From Actinomycetes bacterium (GTDB lineage: Bacteria > Actinomycetota > Actinomycetes > Nanopelagicales > Nanopelagicaceae): a DNA stretch of 64,000 nt. Shown here piece after piece: positions 28,079-36,637 of the stretch. How positions within the stretch are numbered: the first letter of the stretch is position 1; each line of letters begins with the position of its first letter. The position numbers were made by a program, and so were the translations under genes. The notes beneath the pieces are model-generated. The model saw nothing but the letters and a program-made list of their open reading frames with translations. It was not told the origin of the DNA and did no database searches. The stretch spans positions 1-64,000 of the forward strand of contig JANYDL010000040.1 of the NCBI GenBank assembly GCA_025363635.1, given 5' to 3'.

Positions 28079-28113
28079 CGGCGGGCAGAGGAACAACTTT
28101 CCTTTGCCCGCCG
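28079..28113 (+). terminator. Strong hairpin after the binding-protein gene
   Basis: A 14-bp stem with one G-T pair (CGGCGGGCAGAGGA at 28079-28092 with TCCTTTGCCCGCCG at 28100-28113) has a 7-base loop. There is no long T-run, only ATCATTT, so it may be a terminator or an RNA-stabilising element. It lies between the transporter and the next oxidoreductase. Confidence 0.6.
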
Positions 28114-28163
28114 TATCATTTCCGCATGAGGAGCCTTGGACCAAATTTCGGAGAGTGCAGGGT

Positions 28164-29615
28164 ATGAAGATCAGCGAGAGTGACGAAACACGATTTGATC
28201 TGGCTATCGTCGGAGGCGGTCCGGCGGGTTTAGTTGCTGCCGCAGAAGCAGCGAGCCATGGACTTTCTGTGGCATTGATAGATGAACGTGTAACTTTCGG
28301 GGGTCAAATTTTCAAACAAGTTGGAGTTGGATTCTCCATAGTAAATGAATTCGCATTGAGTGCGGAGCAACAACGCGGCGCGAACTTAATTCGATCGATA
28401 GAAAATCCATTGATTTTCAAATTAACTTCTACAACCGTGCTTGCAATCGAAGACAGCGCCATCCTGGTGGTGGAGAGTGGGCACGCCGCAAGCAGAATTG
28501 AATTCAAGCGATTATTGATTGCACCGGGCGCGTATGACCGACCAGTTGCATTTCCGGGCTGGACCCTTCCTGGCGTAATTACTGCGGGCGGAGCACAAAC
28601 TCTGGTAAAGACGCAGCGAGTCTCGCCGGGAGAACGGATTCTTTTCGCGGGAAGTGGACCGCTCGCCCTGGCTTTTCCAGCTCAAATGAAGAGTTACGGC
28701 GCTAACGTGGTGTTGACATTAGAGTCTGGGAGGCGACCTCGAGCCACAGATCTGCCTGCGTTACTTGGCGCTATCCCTGGAAATATTCACCTGCTAAAGG
28801 ACGCGGCTAAATACCGTTGGGAACTCATCAAGCACCGGGTTCCCATGCGCTATCAAAGAATGATTATTGGCGTGGGCGGAGAAAGTAAAGTCGAATACGC
28901 AGTACATGCCAAGGTGGATAGAAATTGGCATCCAATTGCGGGGACTGAAGAGAGGATTGAAGTTGACACCGTGTGCGTTGGATATGGTTTCTTTCCTTCC
29001 ACGGAGTTATTTAGGCTCGCAGGGTGCTCTCTGACTTATAAAGAGAATTTAGGTGGATTTTGTGTCGACGTTGATGCTTGGGGCCAGACATCGGTCGAGA
29101 ATATTTTCGCCGCAGGAGATGGCGCTGGCGTAGAAGGTGTTTACGTTGCAACATTGCAGGCAAAATTGGCTGCGATAAAAATTGCTGAGGAATTAGGGAA
29201 AGTCAGTTCTTCTAGTGCAGTTGATCTGGCTTCTGAAAGTCGTGAAGGAATTCGTCGGAAAAGAAAATTTCAACAGTTTCTATTTCGTATGTATTCAGTG
29301 GGAGTGGGCATTTACGAAATATGTGACGCCGAAACAACAATCTGTCGTTGCGAAAGTATTAAGAAAGAGAAAATAGATCGTGCTATAGATACCACATCAG
29401 ATGTGTCCGTTGTAAAGGCGCTTACACGTGCTGGTATGGGTTTGTGTCAAGGCAGAAATTGTCAACGTCAAATTGCATCTTTGATATCTCAGCGTCATGG
29501 AGTCGATATTGCCGATGTCCCCTTGGCGACTCCACGTTTTCCCGTGAAGCCGGTCTCACTTGGTTCCATTGCGGATGAAACCGTAAAAGAAGAAAAGTAT
29601 TTCATTGAAGCCTGA
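28164..29615 (+). CDS. FAD oxidoreductase with C-terminal [2Fe-2S] (HcnB / amine dehydrogenase alpha-like)
   Basis: Start chosen at ATG 28164 with GGAGAG 8 bases upstream; the frame is open to 28104, but that lies inside the hairpin. The product has 483 residues. FAD motif AIVGGGPAGLVAAAEAA is near the N-terminus, and GWTLPGVITAGGAQTL is typical of HcnB/OoxA. The C-terminal BFD-like motif has ICRC and LCQGRNC. It overlaps the DAO-type subunit by 11 bases, and an HcnA-type ferredoxin lies at 32794. The three resemble D-hydroxyproline or proline dehydrogenase, opine oxidase or HCN synthase complexes; context favours amino-acid or imino-acid oxidation. Confidence 0.85.
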   Translation: MKISESDETRFDLAIVGGGPAGLVAAAEAASHGLSVALIDERVTFGGQIFKQVGVGFSIVNEFALSAEQQRGANLIRSIENPLIFKLTSTTVLAIEDSAILVVESGHAASRIEFKRLLIAPGAYDRPVAFPGWTLPGVITAGGAQTLVKTQRVSPGERILFAGSGPLALAFPAQMKSYGANVVLTLESGRRPRATDLPALLGAIPGNIHLLKDAAKYRWELIKHRVPMRYQRMIIGVGGESKVEYAVHAKVDRNWHPIAGTEERIEVDTVCVGYGFFPSTELFRLAGCSLTYKENLGGFCVDVDAWGQTSVENIFAAGDGAGVEGVYVATLQAKLAAIKIAEELGKVSSSSAVDLASESREGIRRKRKFQQFLFRMYSVGVGIYEICDAETTICRCESIKKEKIDRAIDTTSDVSVVKALTRAGMGLCQGRNCQRQIASLISQRHGVDIADVPLATPRFPVKPVSLGSIADETVKEEKYFIEA

Positions 29616-30834
29616 CTCAAGTGAGGCGCGAAAGATCGTATCTCTGATTCCGCAATCTTCTTTGGAAGAAAAGGTGCCGCATGAAGTGGACGTGGTCGTC
29701 ATCGGTGGCGGTTTGCTCGGATCGGCTCTGTCATATTATTTATCAATCCAAGGGGTCGAGGTACTTCTCCTAGAGCGAGGCGAACTCAATCGAGAAGCCT
29801 CGGGCACCAATGCAGGTAGTTTTCACTTTCAAATCGCATTACATCAATTGACAGCAAACTCATCTGAGGCAGAGGAAGCGAGACTCTTTGGTGAAGTAAA
29901 ACTCCAGTTGGATGCTGCTCGGCTTTGGGCCGAATTAGAAAAGGAATTGAGCGCAGATTTGGGAGTTCATACCACTGGTGGACTCATGGTTGCTGAAACA
30001 AAAGAGGAATTGCAAGTATTACGAGACAAACAAAGAATTGAAGAGATGGCTGGACTTGAAACCCATGTACTAACTGGTTCTGAGATGCTTGATTTTGCGC
30101 CCTATCTATCCAACTCATTGTCTGGTATCGCTTATTGCCCACAAGAAGGCCATGCAAATCCCCTCATAGTTGGGCCGATTTATGCTGCCAGAGCGTATGA
30201 AAACGGCGCTCAAGTGAGGACACATTGTCCAGTGGAGTCAATTGAAATTATGGGGACCTCAGTCCCACATAGATTCGCGGTCAGGACGCCATCAGGAATT
30301 ATACGATGCCGCAGAATTGTCGATGCTGCGGGAGCATGGACATCGGAAGTTTCCTCGATGGTAGGGCTTCGACTGCCCATGGGGCTGGAAGGTTTGCATG
30401 TTAATGTTACCGAGCCTCATGAGCACTTTCTCAATCCAATGGTGCAGCACATAGGGAAACGATTGACTTTAAAACAGACCTCGAATGACACCTTCATCAT
30501 CGGCGGAGGTTGGCCGGCAAGAAGGGAAAATTATCCGACTCGTTATTCAAATTATTGGGATAGTGCCGCTGGAAATATTGCAATTGCAGTGCGCGTTCTT
30601 CCCATCCTGAAAGAGGTGAAGTTAGTTCGGACATGGGCAGGGATTTGGGCATATACCAAAGACTTTGCGCCCATTGTTGGAGAATCTGCGATTATTCCCG
30701 GTTTTCATGTGGCGATGGCTCCCACTGGATTCACTCTAGGGCCCATGGTTGCAAAACTCTTAGCGGAATCAATGACATCCCGCTCTCCGAATAGACTAAT
30801 TCCAGCAGCATATTCGACCGATCGAGGAATGTAA
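29605..30834 (+). CDS. DAO-family FAD oxidoreductase (HcnC / catalytic beta subunit-like)
   Basis: A 409-residue D-amino-acid-oxidase-fold flavoprotein. The FAD motif VVVIGGGLLGSALSYYLS is at about residue 29 and REASGTNAGSFHFQ corresponds to the flavin-contact segment. The GLHVNVTEP, FIIGGGWPAR and WAGIWAYTKDFAPIVGE blocks are typical of the family. It starts at TTG 29605 inside the previous gene, so translation is coupled. It should be the substrate-oxidising subunit of a heteromeric amine dehydrogenase with the genes at 28164 and 32794. The protein at 35296 is a clear paralog. Confidence 0.85.
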   Translation: MKPDSSEARKIVSLIPQSSLEEKVPHEVDVVVIGGGLLGSALSYYLSIQGVEVLLLERGELNREASGTNAGSFHFQIALHQLTANSSEAEEARLFGEVKLQLDAARLWAELEKELSADLGVHTTGGLMVAETKEELQVLRDKQRIEEMAGLETHVLTGSEMLDFAPYLSNSLSGIAYCPQEGHANPLIVGPIYAARAYENGAQVRTHCPVESIEIMGTSVPHRFAVRTPSGIIRCRRIVDAAGAWTSEVSSMVGLRLPMGLEGLHVNVTEPHEHFLNPMVQHIGKRLTLKQTSNDTFIIGGGWPARRENYPTRYSNYWDSAAGNIAIAVRVLPILKEVKLVRTWAGIWAYTKDFAPIVGESAIIPGFHVAMAPTGFTLGPMVAKLLAESMTSRSPNRLIPAAYSTDRGM

Positions 30835-30887
30835 AAATGTTTTTTTGTGAATATTCATATTCCGTCAAGGGCTAGAGGAGAAGAAGA

Positions 30888-31823
30888 ATGGATAGAAGTT
30901 CCGTTGATTGGCGCGGCTATTGGCCAGCATGTCCCACGCCATTCAAAGAAAATGGCGATGTGGATTTTGATTCTCTCGCAGAGATTGTCGATTGGTATCT
31001 GAAGGAAAATATGCACGGTCTTTTTGTGCTCGGTACAACCGGTGAATGGTTTTCGCAAAATGCCGAAGAAAGAAATGCAGTTGCTGAAGCGGTTATCAAA
31101 CAGGTAGGTGGACGCATACCTGTAGTTGTGGGTGTTACGACTTTCACTGCAAAAGATTCCGCCATATTGGGAGAGTATGCAATGTCAGTGGGAGCCTCGG
31201 GCATATGTTCTTCAGCACCTGCCTACGCGAAAACCTTGCCAGATGAGACAGTGGCTTATTTTCAAGACTTATCTCGCATGGTTCCTGCGCCACTGATGAT
31301 TTACAACTGGCCACATGGCACAAACATAGAAATAGAGGGAGATCTTGCTCAGAGAATCGCTGACCTCGAGTGTGTAGTAGCGATAAAGGACAGCACCGCT
31401 AACGCGGAGCAATTTAAGGCAACCACCACCAGTCTCATTGATCAAGTGCGCATTTTCGGCAATTTCATGACCACTGGCGGTCTGGACGTTCTGGAAGAGA
31501 TTGGCGGAGATGGCACCATCGGAGGAGGTTCAATCTTTGGAGCTGCTGATCCTAAGTTTTGGGAAGACTTTTGGGCTGGCGACAAAGCAAGCGTTAGAGA
31601 GAGTGCGCTAGCGACAGATAAATTACTTTCAAGTTTATGGGGAGCTGGCGGTTGGCGCGGTCTATACGGTTCTTATCAAAGTCAATTGAAGGCAATCATG
31701 AATTTGATGGGCTTGCCGGGAGGTACCGTTCGCCCACCTCGCCTACCGTTAATAGATCCAATCAGCTTGGCTAAGATAGAAAAAGCGCTTATTGAATCCA
31801 ATGTACCGCTTCATCGAAAATAG
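30888..31823 (+). CDS. DapA/NanA-family lyase or deaminase (copy 1)
   Basis: A 311-residue class I aldolase-fold protein. Schiff-base Lys167 is in AIKDST, Tyr139 in MIYNWP and the GTTGEWFS loop at 49-56. Family members include dihydrodipicolinate synthase, N-acetylneuraminate lyase, and the deaminase of 1-pyrroline-4-hydroxy-2-carboxylate. Position right after HcnB/HcnC-like subunits is the arrangement of trans-4-hydroxyproline catabolic clusters, which suggests the deaminase role (inference). No hydroxyproline epimerase is present in the window. GAGGAGAAG precedes the ATG. Confidence 0.82.
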   Translation: MDRSSVDWRGYWPACPTPFKENGDVDFDSLAEIVDWYLKENMHGLFVLGTTGEWFSQNAEERNAVAEAVIKQVGGRIPVVVGVTTFTAKDSAILGEYAMSVGASGICSSAPAYAKTLPDETVAYFQDLSRMVPAPLMIYNWPHGTNIEIEGDLAQRIADLECVVAIKDSTANAEQFKATTTSLIDQVRIFGNFMTTGGLDVLEEIGGDGTIGGGSIFGAADPKFWEDFWAGDKASVRESALATDKLLSSLWGAGGWRGLYGSYQSQLKAIMNLMGLPGGTVRPPRLPLIDPISLAKIEKALIESNVPLHRK

Positions 31824-31847
31824 AATGTAGATCTTAGGGAGACGCAG

Positions 31848-32789
31848 ATGTTTAGTGGAGTTGATCACGCAGGAATCGGCGTAGCAGATATGGAAACTGC
31901 TTTTGAATATTGGATTGAAAAGTTAGGTTTTACTGAAGTCTTCTTTGATTACACAGGACCTGTCCCAGGACTAGAAGAAATTACCAAGACAAACGGTGTA
32001 CGTGCGCGAATCGTCATGCTTGGAAATAGATTTACGACACGACTTGGACCTGGAAAGGTCAAGCTAGTACAGAGACTGGACGGGGATGGCGCGCCGCCGC
32101 TGCCCGCAGCAATTGGGTACGGGGAGGTGGGGTTGGCTGAAGTTTGCCTTCACACCCTTCACACCAAAAAGATTTATCGACAACTTGTTGATGAGTACGG
32201 TTGTCGATCTCTGATGGATGTCATCGAAGGTGCAGTAGTTGGCCCTAATAATATTTCTCTCGATATTGGCTATCTCGCGGATCCATGGGGCGGAAAAGTC
32301 GAGCTTATTGATTGGACAGGGCTATGGACCGCGCGGCCAGGAAAACCTCGAATTGAGGGTGTCAACCACGTAGCCTTTGGCGTCCACGACATGCGGACAA
32401 CCAATGATTTTTACCGTCAATTAGGTTTCGTAGATCAAATATTTGAATCAACTGAATTCTTCACGCCCATGGCTCCTTGGTATCAAGAAGGAAGGCCGCT
32501 TCCCGGCCATCACATGACACTTTTCATGGCGGGGCAAGGAGCTGGAATTGAACCAGTACGACTTACGCCGCTGTATGAAGATTGTCGCGGTGAGTGGGGA
32601 CATGTCGGACCCATGGATTTTGGTATTGGCGTTCCAAATTTGACGCGAGCATGTAAAAAATTACGATCTTTGGGTATTGAAATGCACAGTGACCCACAAG
32701 TGCTTGATGTGGGGAGTTCGCTCTTTAAGTATGTGTATTTTAAGGATCCAGATGATCAATATGTTTCTTTGGTTGAAACTTCTTATTGA
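31848..32789 (+). CDS. Two-domain VOC (glyoxalase / HPPD-like) dioxygenase-type protein
   Basis: A 313-residue protein with two vicinal-oxygen-chelate modules. The first begins GVDHAGIGVADMETAFEYW and the second EGVNHVAFGVHDMRTTNDFY. Each starts with the metal-ligand His and ends with a Glu-bearing strand (VELIDW and VSLVET). The order resembles 4-hydroxyphenylpyruvate dioxygenase and extradiol dioxygenases but is shorter. It sits 24 bases after the DapA-like gene with GGGAGACGCAG upstream. Substrate unknown. Confidence 0.75.
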   Translation: MFSGVDHAGIGVADMETAFEYWIEKLGFTEVFFDYTGPVPGLEEITKTNGVRARIVMLGNRFTTRLGPGKVKLVQRLDGDGAPPLPAAIGYGEVGLAEVCLHTLHTKKIYRQLVDEYGCRSLMDVIEGAVVGPNNISLDIGYLADPWGGKVELIDWTGLWTARPGKPRIEGVNHVAFGVHDMRTTNDFYRQLGFVDQIFESTEFFTPMAPWYQEGRPLPGHHMTLFMAGQGAGIEPVRLTPLYEDCRGEWGHVGPMDFGIGVPNLTRACKKLRSLGIEMHSDPQVLDVGSSLFKYVYFKDPDDQYVSLVETSY

Positions 32790-32793
32790 ACAG

Positions 32794-33111
32794 CTACCGG
32801 TGAGAGGCCTTGAGCCCTTCCTGAGTGGAAATCTTCATTCCATCTTTTAGCCATGTCATGCACGCTCGAGTGTTGGGAATTTCATTAATCACGACGAGAC
32901 AATCAAAACAGATTCCCATCCCGCAATAGATACCTCGTGGCTCGCCCTCTGGTGTTGTGCGCATTGCAGACAATTTTTCTGCAGCGAAGAGAGCGGCCAC
33001 AGTTTCACCTTCATACGCTGTATGCAACTTTCCATTCACTTCAACCTGTATCTGCTTTCCTCTCACGATGTTTTTGTCGAGTGGAAGTCTGCCGGAAGTA
33101 GATTTTGTCAT
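32794..33111 (-). CDS. [2Fe-2S] ferredoxin-like subunit (HcnA-like)
   Basis: A 105-residue protein starting at ATG 33111; GTG 33117 is an alternative start. The cysteines are in IYCGMGICFDC and a later RACM, the plant-type ferredoxin pattern used by HcnA and the small subunits of proline, hydroxyproline and opine dehydrogenases. It lies on the opposite strand, 2 kb from the HcnB/HcnC-like pair, with a convergent VOC gene between. It should pass electrons between the flavin subunits (family knowledge). Confidence 0.85.
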   Translation of the reverse strand: MTKSTSGRLPLDKNIVRGKQIQVEVNGKLHTAYEGETVAALFAAEKLSAMRTTPEGEPRGIYCGMGICFDCLVVINEIPNTRACMTWLKDGMKISTQEGLKASHR

Positions 33112-33173
33112 TTTCACATTGTGTCAAAGCAGTAGAATTATGACAAGCAAGATCAGAATTATGAGGAGATGTA

Positions 33174-34262
33174 ATGTCAATATCCATGTTCGATAATCTG
33201 AATATCAGGGGCGTCAATTTTCCCAATCGCATTTGGGTGAGCCCAATGTGTCAGTACTCCTCTGACGATGGTTTGGTTGGCGATTGGCATAGAGTGCATC
33301 TGGGCGCGCTCGCAAGTGGAGGTGCTGGATTGCTCTTCGTTGAAGCGACGGCGGTTGTTCCACACGGAAGAATTTCGTTAGCTTGTCCTGGAATTTGGGA
33401 TGATGAACATGCAGAAGCATTTCGTCCAATTGTGGAATTCTCACATTCCATGCGCGTTCCAATTGCTATGCAACTGGCTCACGCAGGACGAAAAGGTTCG
33501 ACCATGTCACCTTGGGATGATCACGTCATCGCTTCACATGAGGAAGGTGGATGGGTGACGGATGCACCTAGTGCGTTGAGTTATGGGAATTTTCCAGTTC
33601 CACACCAATTGACCAAGTTTGAAATCGCGGATCTCCGTCAAAGTTTTGTCGATGCAGGCTTGCGTGCACTCAAGGTTGGCTTTGACGTTTTGGAACTTCA
33701 TGCCGCTCATGGATATCTGTTTCACCAATTCATGTCTCCACTGTCTAATGAACGTACCGACGAATATGGAGTAAGTTTTGAAGGACGCACCCGGTTCCTT
33801 CTGGAAACTGCCCAAGCGCTCAGAGCAGCAATCCCAGATTCAGTTCCACTCTTTGTACGCATTTCGGCGACCGATTGGGTGGAAGGCGGATGGGCGATAG
33901 AAGATTCCGTACTGCTTTCAACAGAATTGCGGGAGGTGGGCGTGGATCTCATAGATGTTTCCACGGGTGGGTTGGTGGATTACGCGAAAATCCCGGTAGC
34001 TCCTGGATATCAAGTCCCGTTTGCCGAGAGAATCAAGAGTGAGGCGGGAATTTTAACATCAGCGGTTGGGCTCATCATTGAACCTGGACAGGCGGAGCAG
34101 ATTGTCGCATCTGGAAAAGCTGATGCCGTGATGCTTGCACGTGCGATGCTTCGAAATCCTCATTGGCCAATGTGGGCAGCTGAAGAATTAGGTGTTCGAA
34201 TTCCTTGGCAACCTCAATTCGAAAGGGCTCGAAAACTCGCCCCTCGACCATCTCCGCAGTAA
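33174..34262 (+). CDS. Old yellow enzyme, YqjM/NamA type
   Basis: A 362-residue FMN-dependent ene-reductase. Cys26 in SPMCQYS is the hallmark of the YqjM subclass. QLAHAGRKGS, LHAAHGYLFHQFMSP and SNERTDEYG are intact. NAD(P)H-dependent reduction of an activated alkene is the family reaction. N-methylproline demethylases belong to a longer OYE class, and this protein lacks the second domain. It is divergent from the ferredoxin with only 62 bases between the starts. GAGGAG precedes the ATG. Confidence 0.88.
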   Translation: MSISMFDNLNIRGVNFPNRIWVSPMCQYSSDDGLVGDWHRVHLGALASGGAGLLFVEATAVVPHGRISLACPGIWDDEHAEAFRPIVEFSHSMRVPIAMQLAHAGRKGSTMSPWDDHVIASHEEGGWVTDAPSALSYGNFPVPHQLTKFEIADLRQSFVDAGLRALKVGFDVLELHAAHGYLFHQFMSPLSNERTDEYGVSFEGRTRFLLETAQALRAAIPDSVPLFVRISATDWVEGGWAIEDSVLLSTELREVGVDLIDVSTGGLVDYAKIPVAPGYQVPFAERIKSEAGILTSAVGLIIEPGQAEQIVASGKADAVMLARAMLRNPHWPMWAAEELGVRIPWQPQFERARKLAPRPSPQ

Positions 34263-34300
34263 ATCGACGGCATAGCTAGAGGAATAGAGAAACTTTCTGG

Positions 34301-35233
34301 TTACAAAGCGAGTTGGGTCATCAGAGCATCCAATTCGGCCATAAGGACCTTTATTTTTTCAACCCTCTGGATTCCTTCCTGTCCAAGTTCGGCAAAAGTT
34401 GTTAAAGGCGGTCGAACATCACCCACTGGATGACCAGTTACAGCGGCGAGCGCCTTGGAATAGCACTGATGCCCGTAGGTGGGATGTCCTTCAGCAATGA
34501 TGTGATCAATCTTGTCGATCATCCTTTGGACTTTGCGAGCGTCATCAACTCTTCCCGAATCAAGTAGGTTGCAAATCTCCGAAGATGCATGTGGGATGTA
34601 ATTTCCGTAGGGGTTCACGTAACCAATAGCACCTAATAGATAGGAATCAACGACTCTTTCGCCCGCAAAAACGCGGACCAAACCATCTGAAGCTTCAATT
34701 ACGTCTCTAACGCGTGCGACATCCGTACTCGCTTCCTTGATGTAACGAATCTGTTCGAATGCTCGGGCGATTTTTGCGACGAGCACTGCAGGTAAATCGA
34801 CATTGGAGGTGAAGGGATTGTTGTAAATCATGATTGGAAGTTGCACCGCTTGGCAAATTGCCTTGTAGTAATTGAATACTTCTTCGTGGGTGGGGGTGTA
34901 GTAGTAAGGAGGAAGAATCATGAGTCCATCCGCACCCAACTCCTGCGCTTCTTGACTGTACCGAACCGCGTTAGTGGTATAGGCATTCATCGTTCCAACT
35001 AGCACAGGGATTCTCTTGTTGATGTGCTTCACGCTTGTATCAACCACAAGGCGACGTTCTTCATCAGTGAGTGCCAAGAATTCACCAGTGGTCCCGAGCA
35101 TGATGACACCGGGAACACCAACTTCGATTTGCCAATCTAGAAAAGATTTTAGAGCGTCGACATCAACACTCTTGCCTCCCTCAGTAAACGGCGTGACAAG
35201 AACGGAATAACTTCCTCTAAAATCACTTTTCAT
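34301..35233 (-). CDS. DapA/NanA-family lyase or deaminase (copy 2)
   Basis: A 310-residue protein with Schiff-base Lys166 (YIKEAST), Tyr137 (MIYNNP) and GTTGEFLAL. It is closer to typical DapA-like proteins than copy 1 in the YNNPFTSN segment. It is divergent from a DAO-type oxidase at 35296, the same pairing as copy 1 with the oxidase at 29605. This suggests two parallel imino-acid routes (inference). GAGGG lies before the ATG. A housekeeping lysine-pathway role is unlikely in this context. Confidence 0.82.
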   Translation of the reverse strand: MKSDFRGSYSVLVTPFTEGGKSVDVDALKSFLDWQIEVGVPGVIMLGTTGEFLALTDEERRLVVDTSVKHINKRIPVLVGTMNAYTTNAVRYSQEAQELGADGLMILPPYYYTPTHEEVFNYYKAICQAVQLPIMIYNNPFTSNVDLPAVLVAKIARAFEQIRYIKEASTDVARVRDVIEASDGLVRVFAGERVVDSYLLGAIGYVNPYGNYIPHASSEICNLLDSGRVDDARKVQRMIDKIDHIIAEGHPTYGHQCYSKALAAVTGHPVGDVRPPLTTFAELGQEGIQRVEKIKVLMAELDALMTQLAL

Positions 35234-35274
35234 TTTCCCTCTGCCATCTCAAGAGTCTCTTTGTGCCTTAACCT

Positions 35275-35280
35275 TATAAT
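35275..35280 (+). promoter_or_regulatory. Candidate -10 element for a near-leaderless transcript
   Basis: TATAAT ends 15 bases before the GTG start at 35296. Initiation about 7 bases downstream would leave an mRNA leader of fewer than about 9 bases, and no ribosome site is visible. No good -35 was found. Confidence 0.35.
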
Positions 35281-35295
35281 GCTATTCTGCGTTTC

Positions 35296-36462
35296 GTGAC
35301 TGTTAATATTCCTAATATTTCACATCGCGAATTTGAAAATATTGTTGTTGGTGGCGGCATTTCGGGTGCGGCAGCGGCGTATTACCTTGCGAAATCTGGC
35401 GGTCAATGTGCGCTTATCGAACAATTCGATCTCAACACTCAAGCATCTGGAAGAAATGCGGGAAGTCTTCATGGACAAATTCAATACGAGGGGTTTCATC
35501 AACTCGGAGAAACGTGGGCGAGAGATTTTTTGCCAGCCCTGAAGTTTTTAGCAGATTCTTTAGAAATCTGGAAAGGGGTTTCTGCAGAACTTGGCGTTGA
35601 TCTTGAGGTGGTTCAAAATGGTGGATTGATGATCGCTGAATCAAAAGCTGAATTTGCCGCCTTGAAAAAAAAGGTTGAGCTAGAAAGAACTTTAGGGATT
35701 GATGCCCAACTTTTATCGATGAAGGAAGTTCTTGAGAAAGCACCATACATTTCAACAAAGATGCTAGGAGGTGCATTCTCGCCGATCGAAGGTAAGGCTA
35801 ATCCACTATTGGCAGCTCCAGCGTTTGCAAGTGCTGCGCGAACGCACGGAGCGCAAGTTATTACTGGAGTAAAAGTTGAGAGTATTGAACGTCAAAATGA
35901 GATGTATCTTCTACACACGGCATCAGGAGAATTTTATTGCCGCAATCTAGTTATTACGGCGAACGCAGGAATTAACTACCTGACACAACAATTTGGAATT
36001 GAATTTCCAATCTCGAACGATCCAGTGCAGGTGAGTGTTTCTGAAATGATCGCTCCGATGGTGAAGCATTTGGTCTATTTCACGGGCGAAAAACTTACAT
36101 TTAAACAGGCAAAGTCAGGTTCATTACTTATTGGCGGAGGGTGGCCGGCCAAGGTTGGGCCAGATGGCAAAGCAGTGTTCAATCCTGAATCATTCAGAGC
36201 AAATATGCGTGTCGCCCTCAAAGTGGTACCCAGTATCTCTAAAGTCCGCATCATCAGAACGTGGATCGGAACTGGCAATGGAACACCGGATCACCGCCCT
36301 TTGATTGGGGAAGTTTCAGGTTATAAAGGACTATATATAGGTATGTTTCCTTACATGGGGTTTACCGCAGGCCCGCTTCTCGGAAGGACTCTTGCAAACC
36401 TCATTTTGAATGCTGACGCGGAGCGGGATCTGACTCCTTTTGCCCTTTCTCGATTCGGCTAG
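35296..36462 (+). CDS. DAO-family FAD oxidoreductase (HcnC-like, second copy)
   Basis: A 388-residue flavoprotein with the FAD motif IVVGGGISGAAAAYYLA at about residue 16 and QASGRNAGSLHGQ. The GSLLIGGGWPAKVGPD and RTWIGTGNGTPDHRPLIGE blocks parallel those of the paralog at 29605. It has no adjacent A or B subunit; the fused A-B protein at 9800 lacks a C subunit and is a possible partner. It starts at GTG with no clear ribosome site. Confidence 0.83.
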   Translation: MTVNIPNISHREFENIVVGGGISGAAAAYYLAKSGGQCALIEQFDLNTQASGRNAGSLHGQIQYEGFHQLGETWARDFLPALKFLADSLEIWKGVSAELGVDLEVVQNGGLMIAESKAEFAALKKKVELERTLGIDAQLLSMKEVLEKAPYISTKMLGGAFSPIEGKANPLLAAPAFASAARTHGAQVITGVKVESIERQNEMYLLHTASGEFYCRNLVITANAGINYLTQQFGIEFPISNDPVQVSVSEMIAPMVKHLVYFTGEKLTFKQAKSGSLLIGGGWPAKVGPDGKAVFNPESFRANMRVALKVVPSISKVRIIRTWIGTGNGTPDHRPLIGEVSGYKGLYIGMFPYMGFTAGPLLGRTLANLILNADAERDLTPFALSRFG

Positions 36463-36505
36463 AAAAGCCAAGTTTCCCCTCTTCAATTGGCCAATGTAAC
36501 GAAAT

Positions 36506-36538
36506 GTTAACTTAACCGGTGTGCCACGTTCACTTAAG
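36506..36538 (+). promoter_or_regulatory. PHO-box-like repeat (candidate PhoP site)
   Basis: GTTAACTTAAC at 36506-36516 and GTTCACTTAAG at 36528-36538 start exactly 22 bases apart, twice the 11-base period of actinobacterial PhoP boxes whose core is GTTCACC. The middle unit (36517-36527) matches poorly. The site lies 100-130 bases before an ABC operon that runs into a metallophosphoesterase gene, which fits phosphate control. Confidence 0.4.
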
Positions 36539-36637
36539 TGTTGGACATATCACTGTTTTTAGAGAAGGCTTCAGCTAAGAAATACGAAGGGCCAGAAACC
36601 TGGTCTTTCTCGATTTAACTTTAGGAAAGGTTACTAA

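Noticed and set aside
28164-30834. Hydrogen cyanide synthase (HcnBC)
   Set aside because: Homology alone does not separate cyanide synthase from proline, hydroxyproline or opine dehydrogenases; amino-acid transporter and DapA-like neighbours favour the latter, and the A subunit is not in the usual hcnABC order.
30888-35233. Lysine biosynthesis dihydrodipicolinate synthase (dapA)
   Set aside because: Two copies sit beside amine oxidases and away from any lysine genes, so a catabolic role is more likely.
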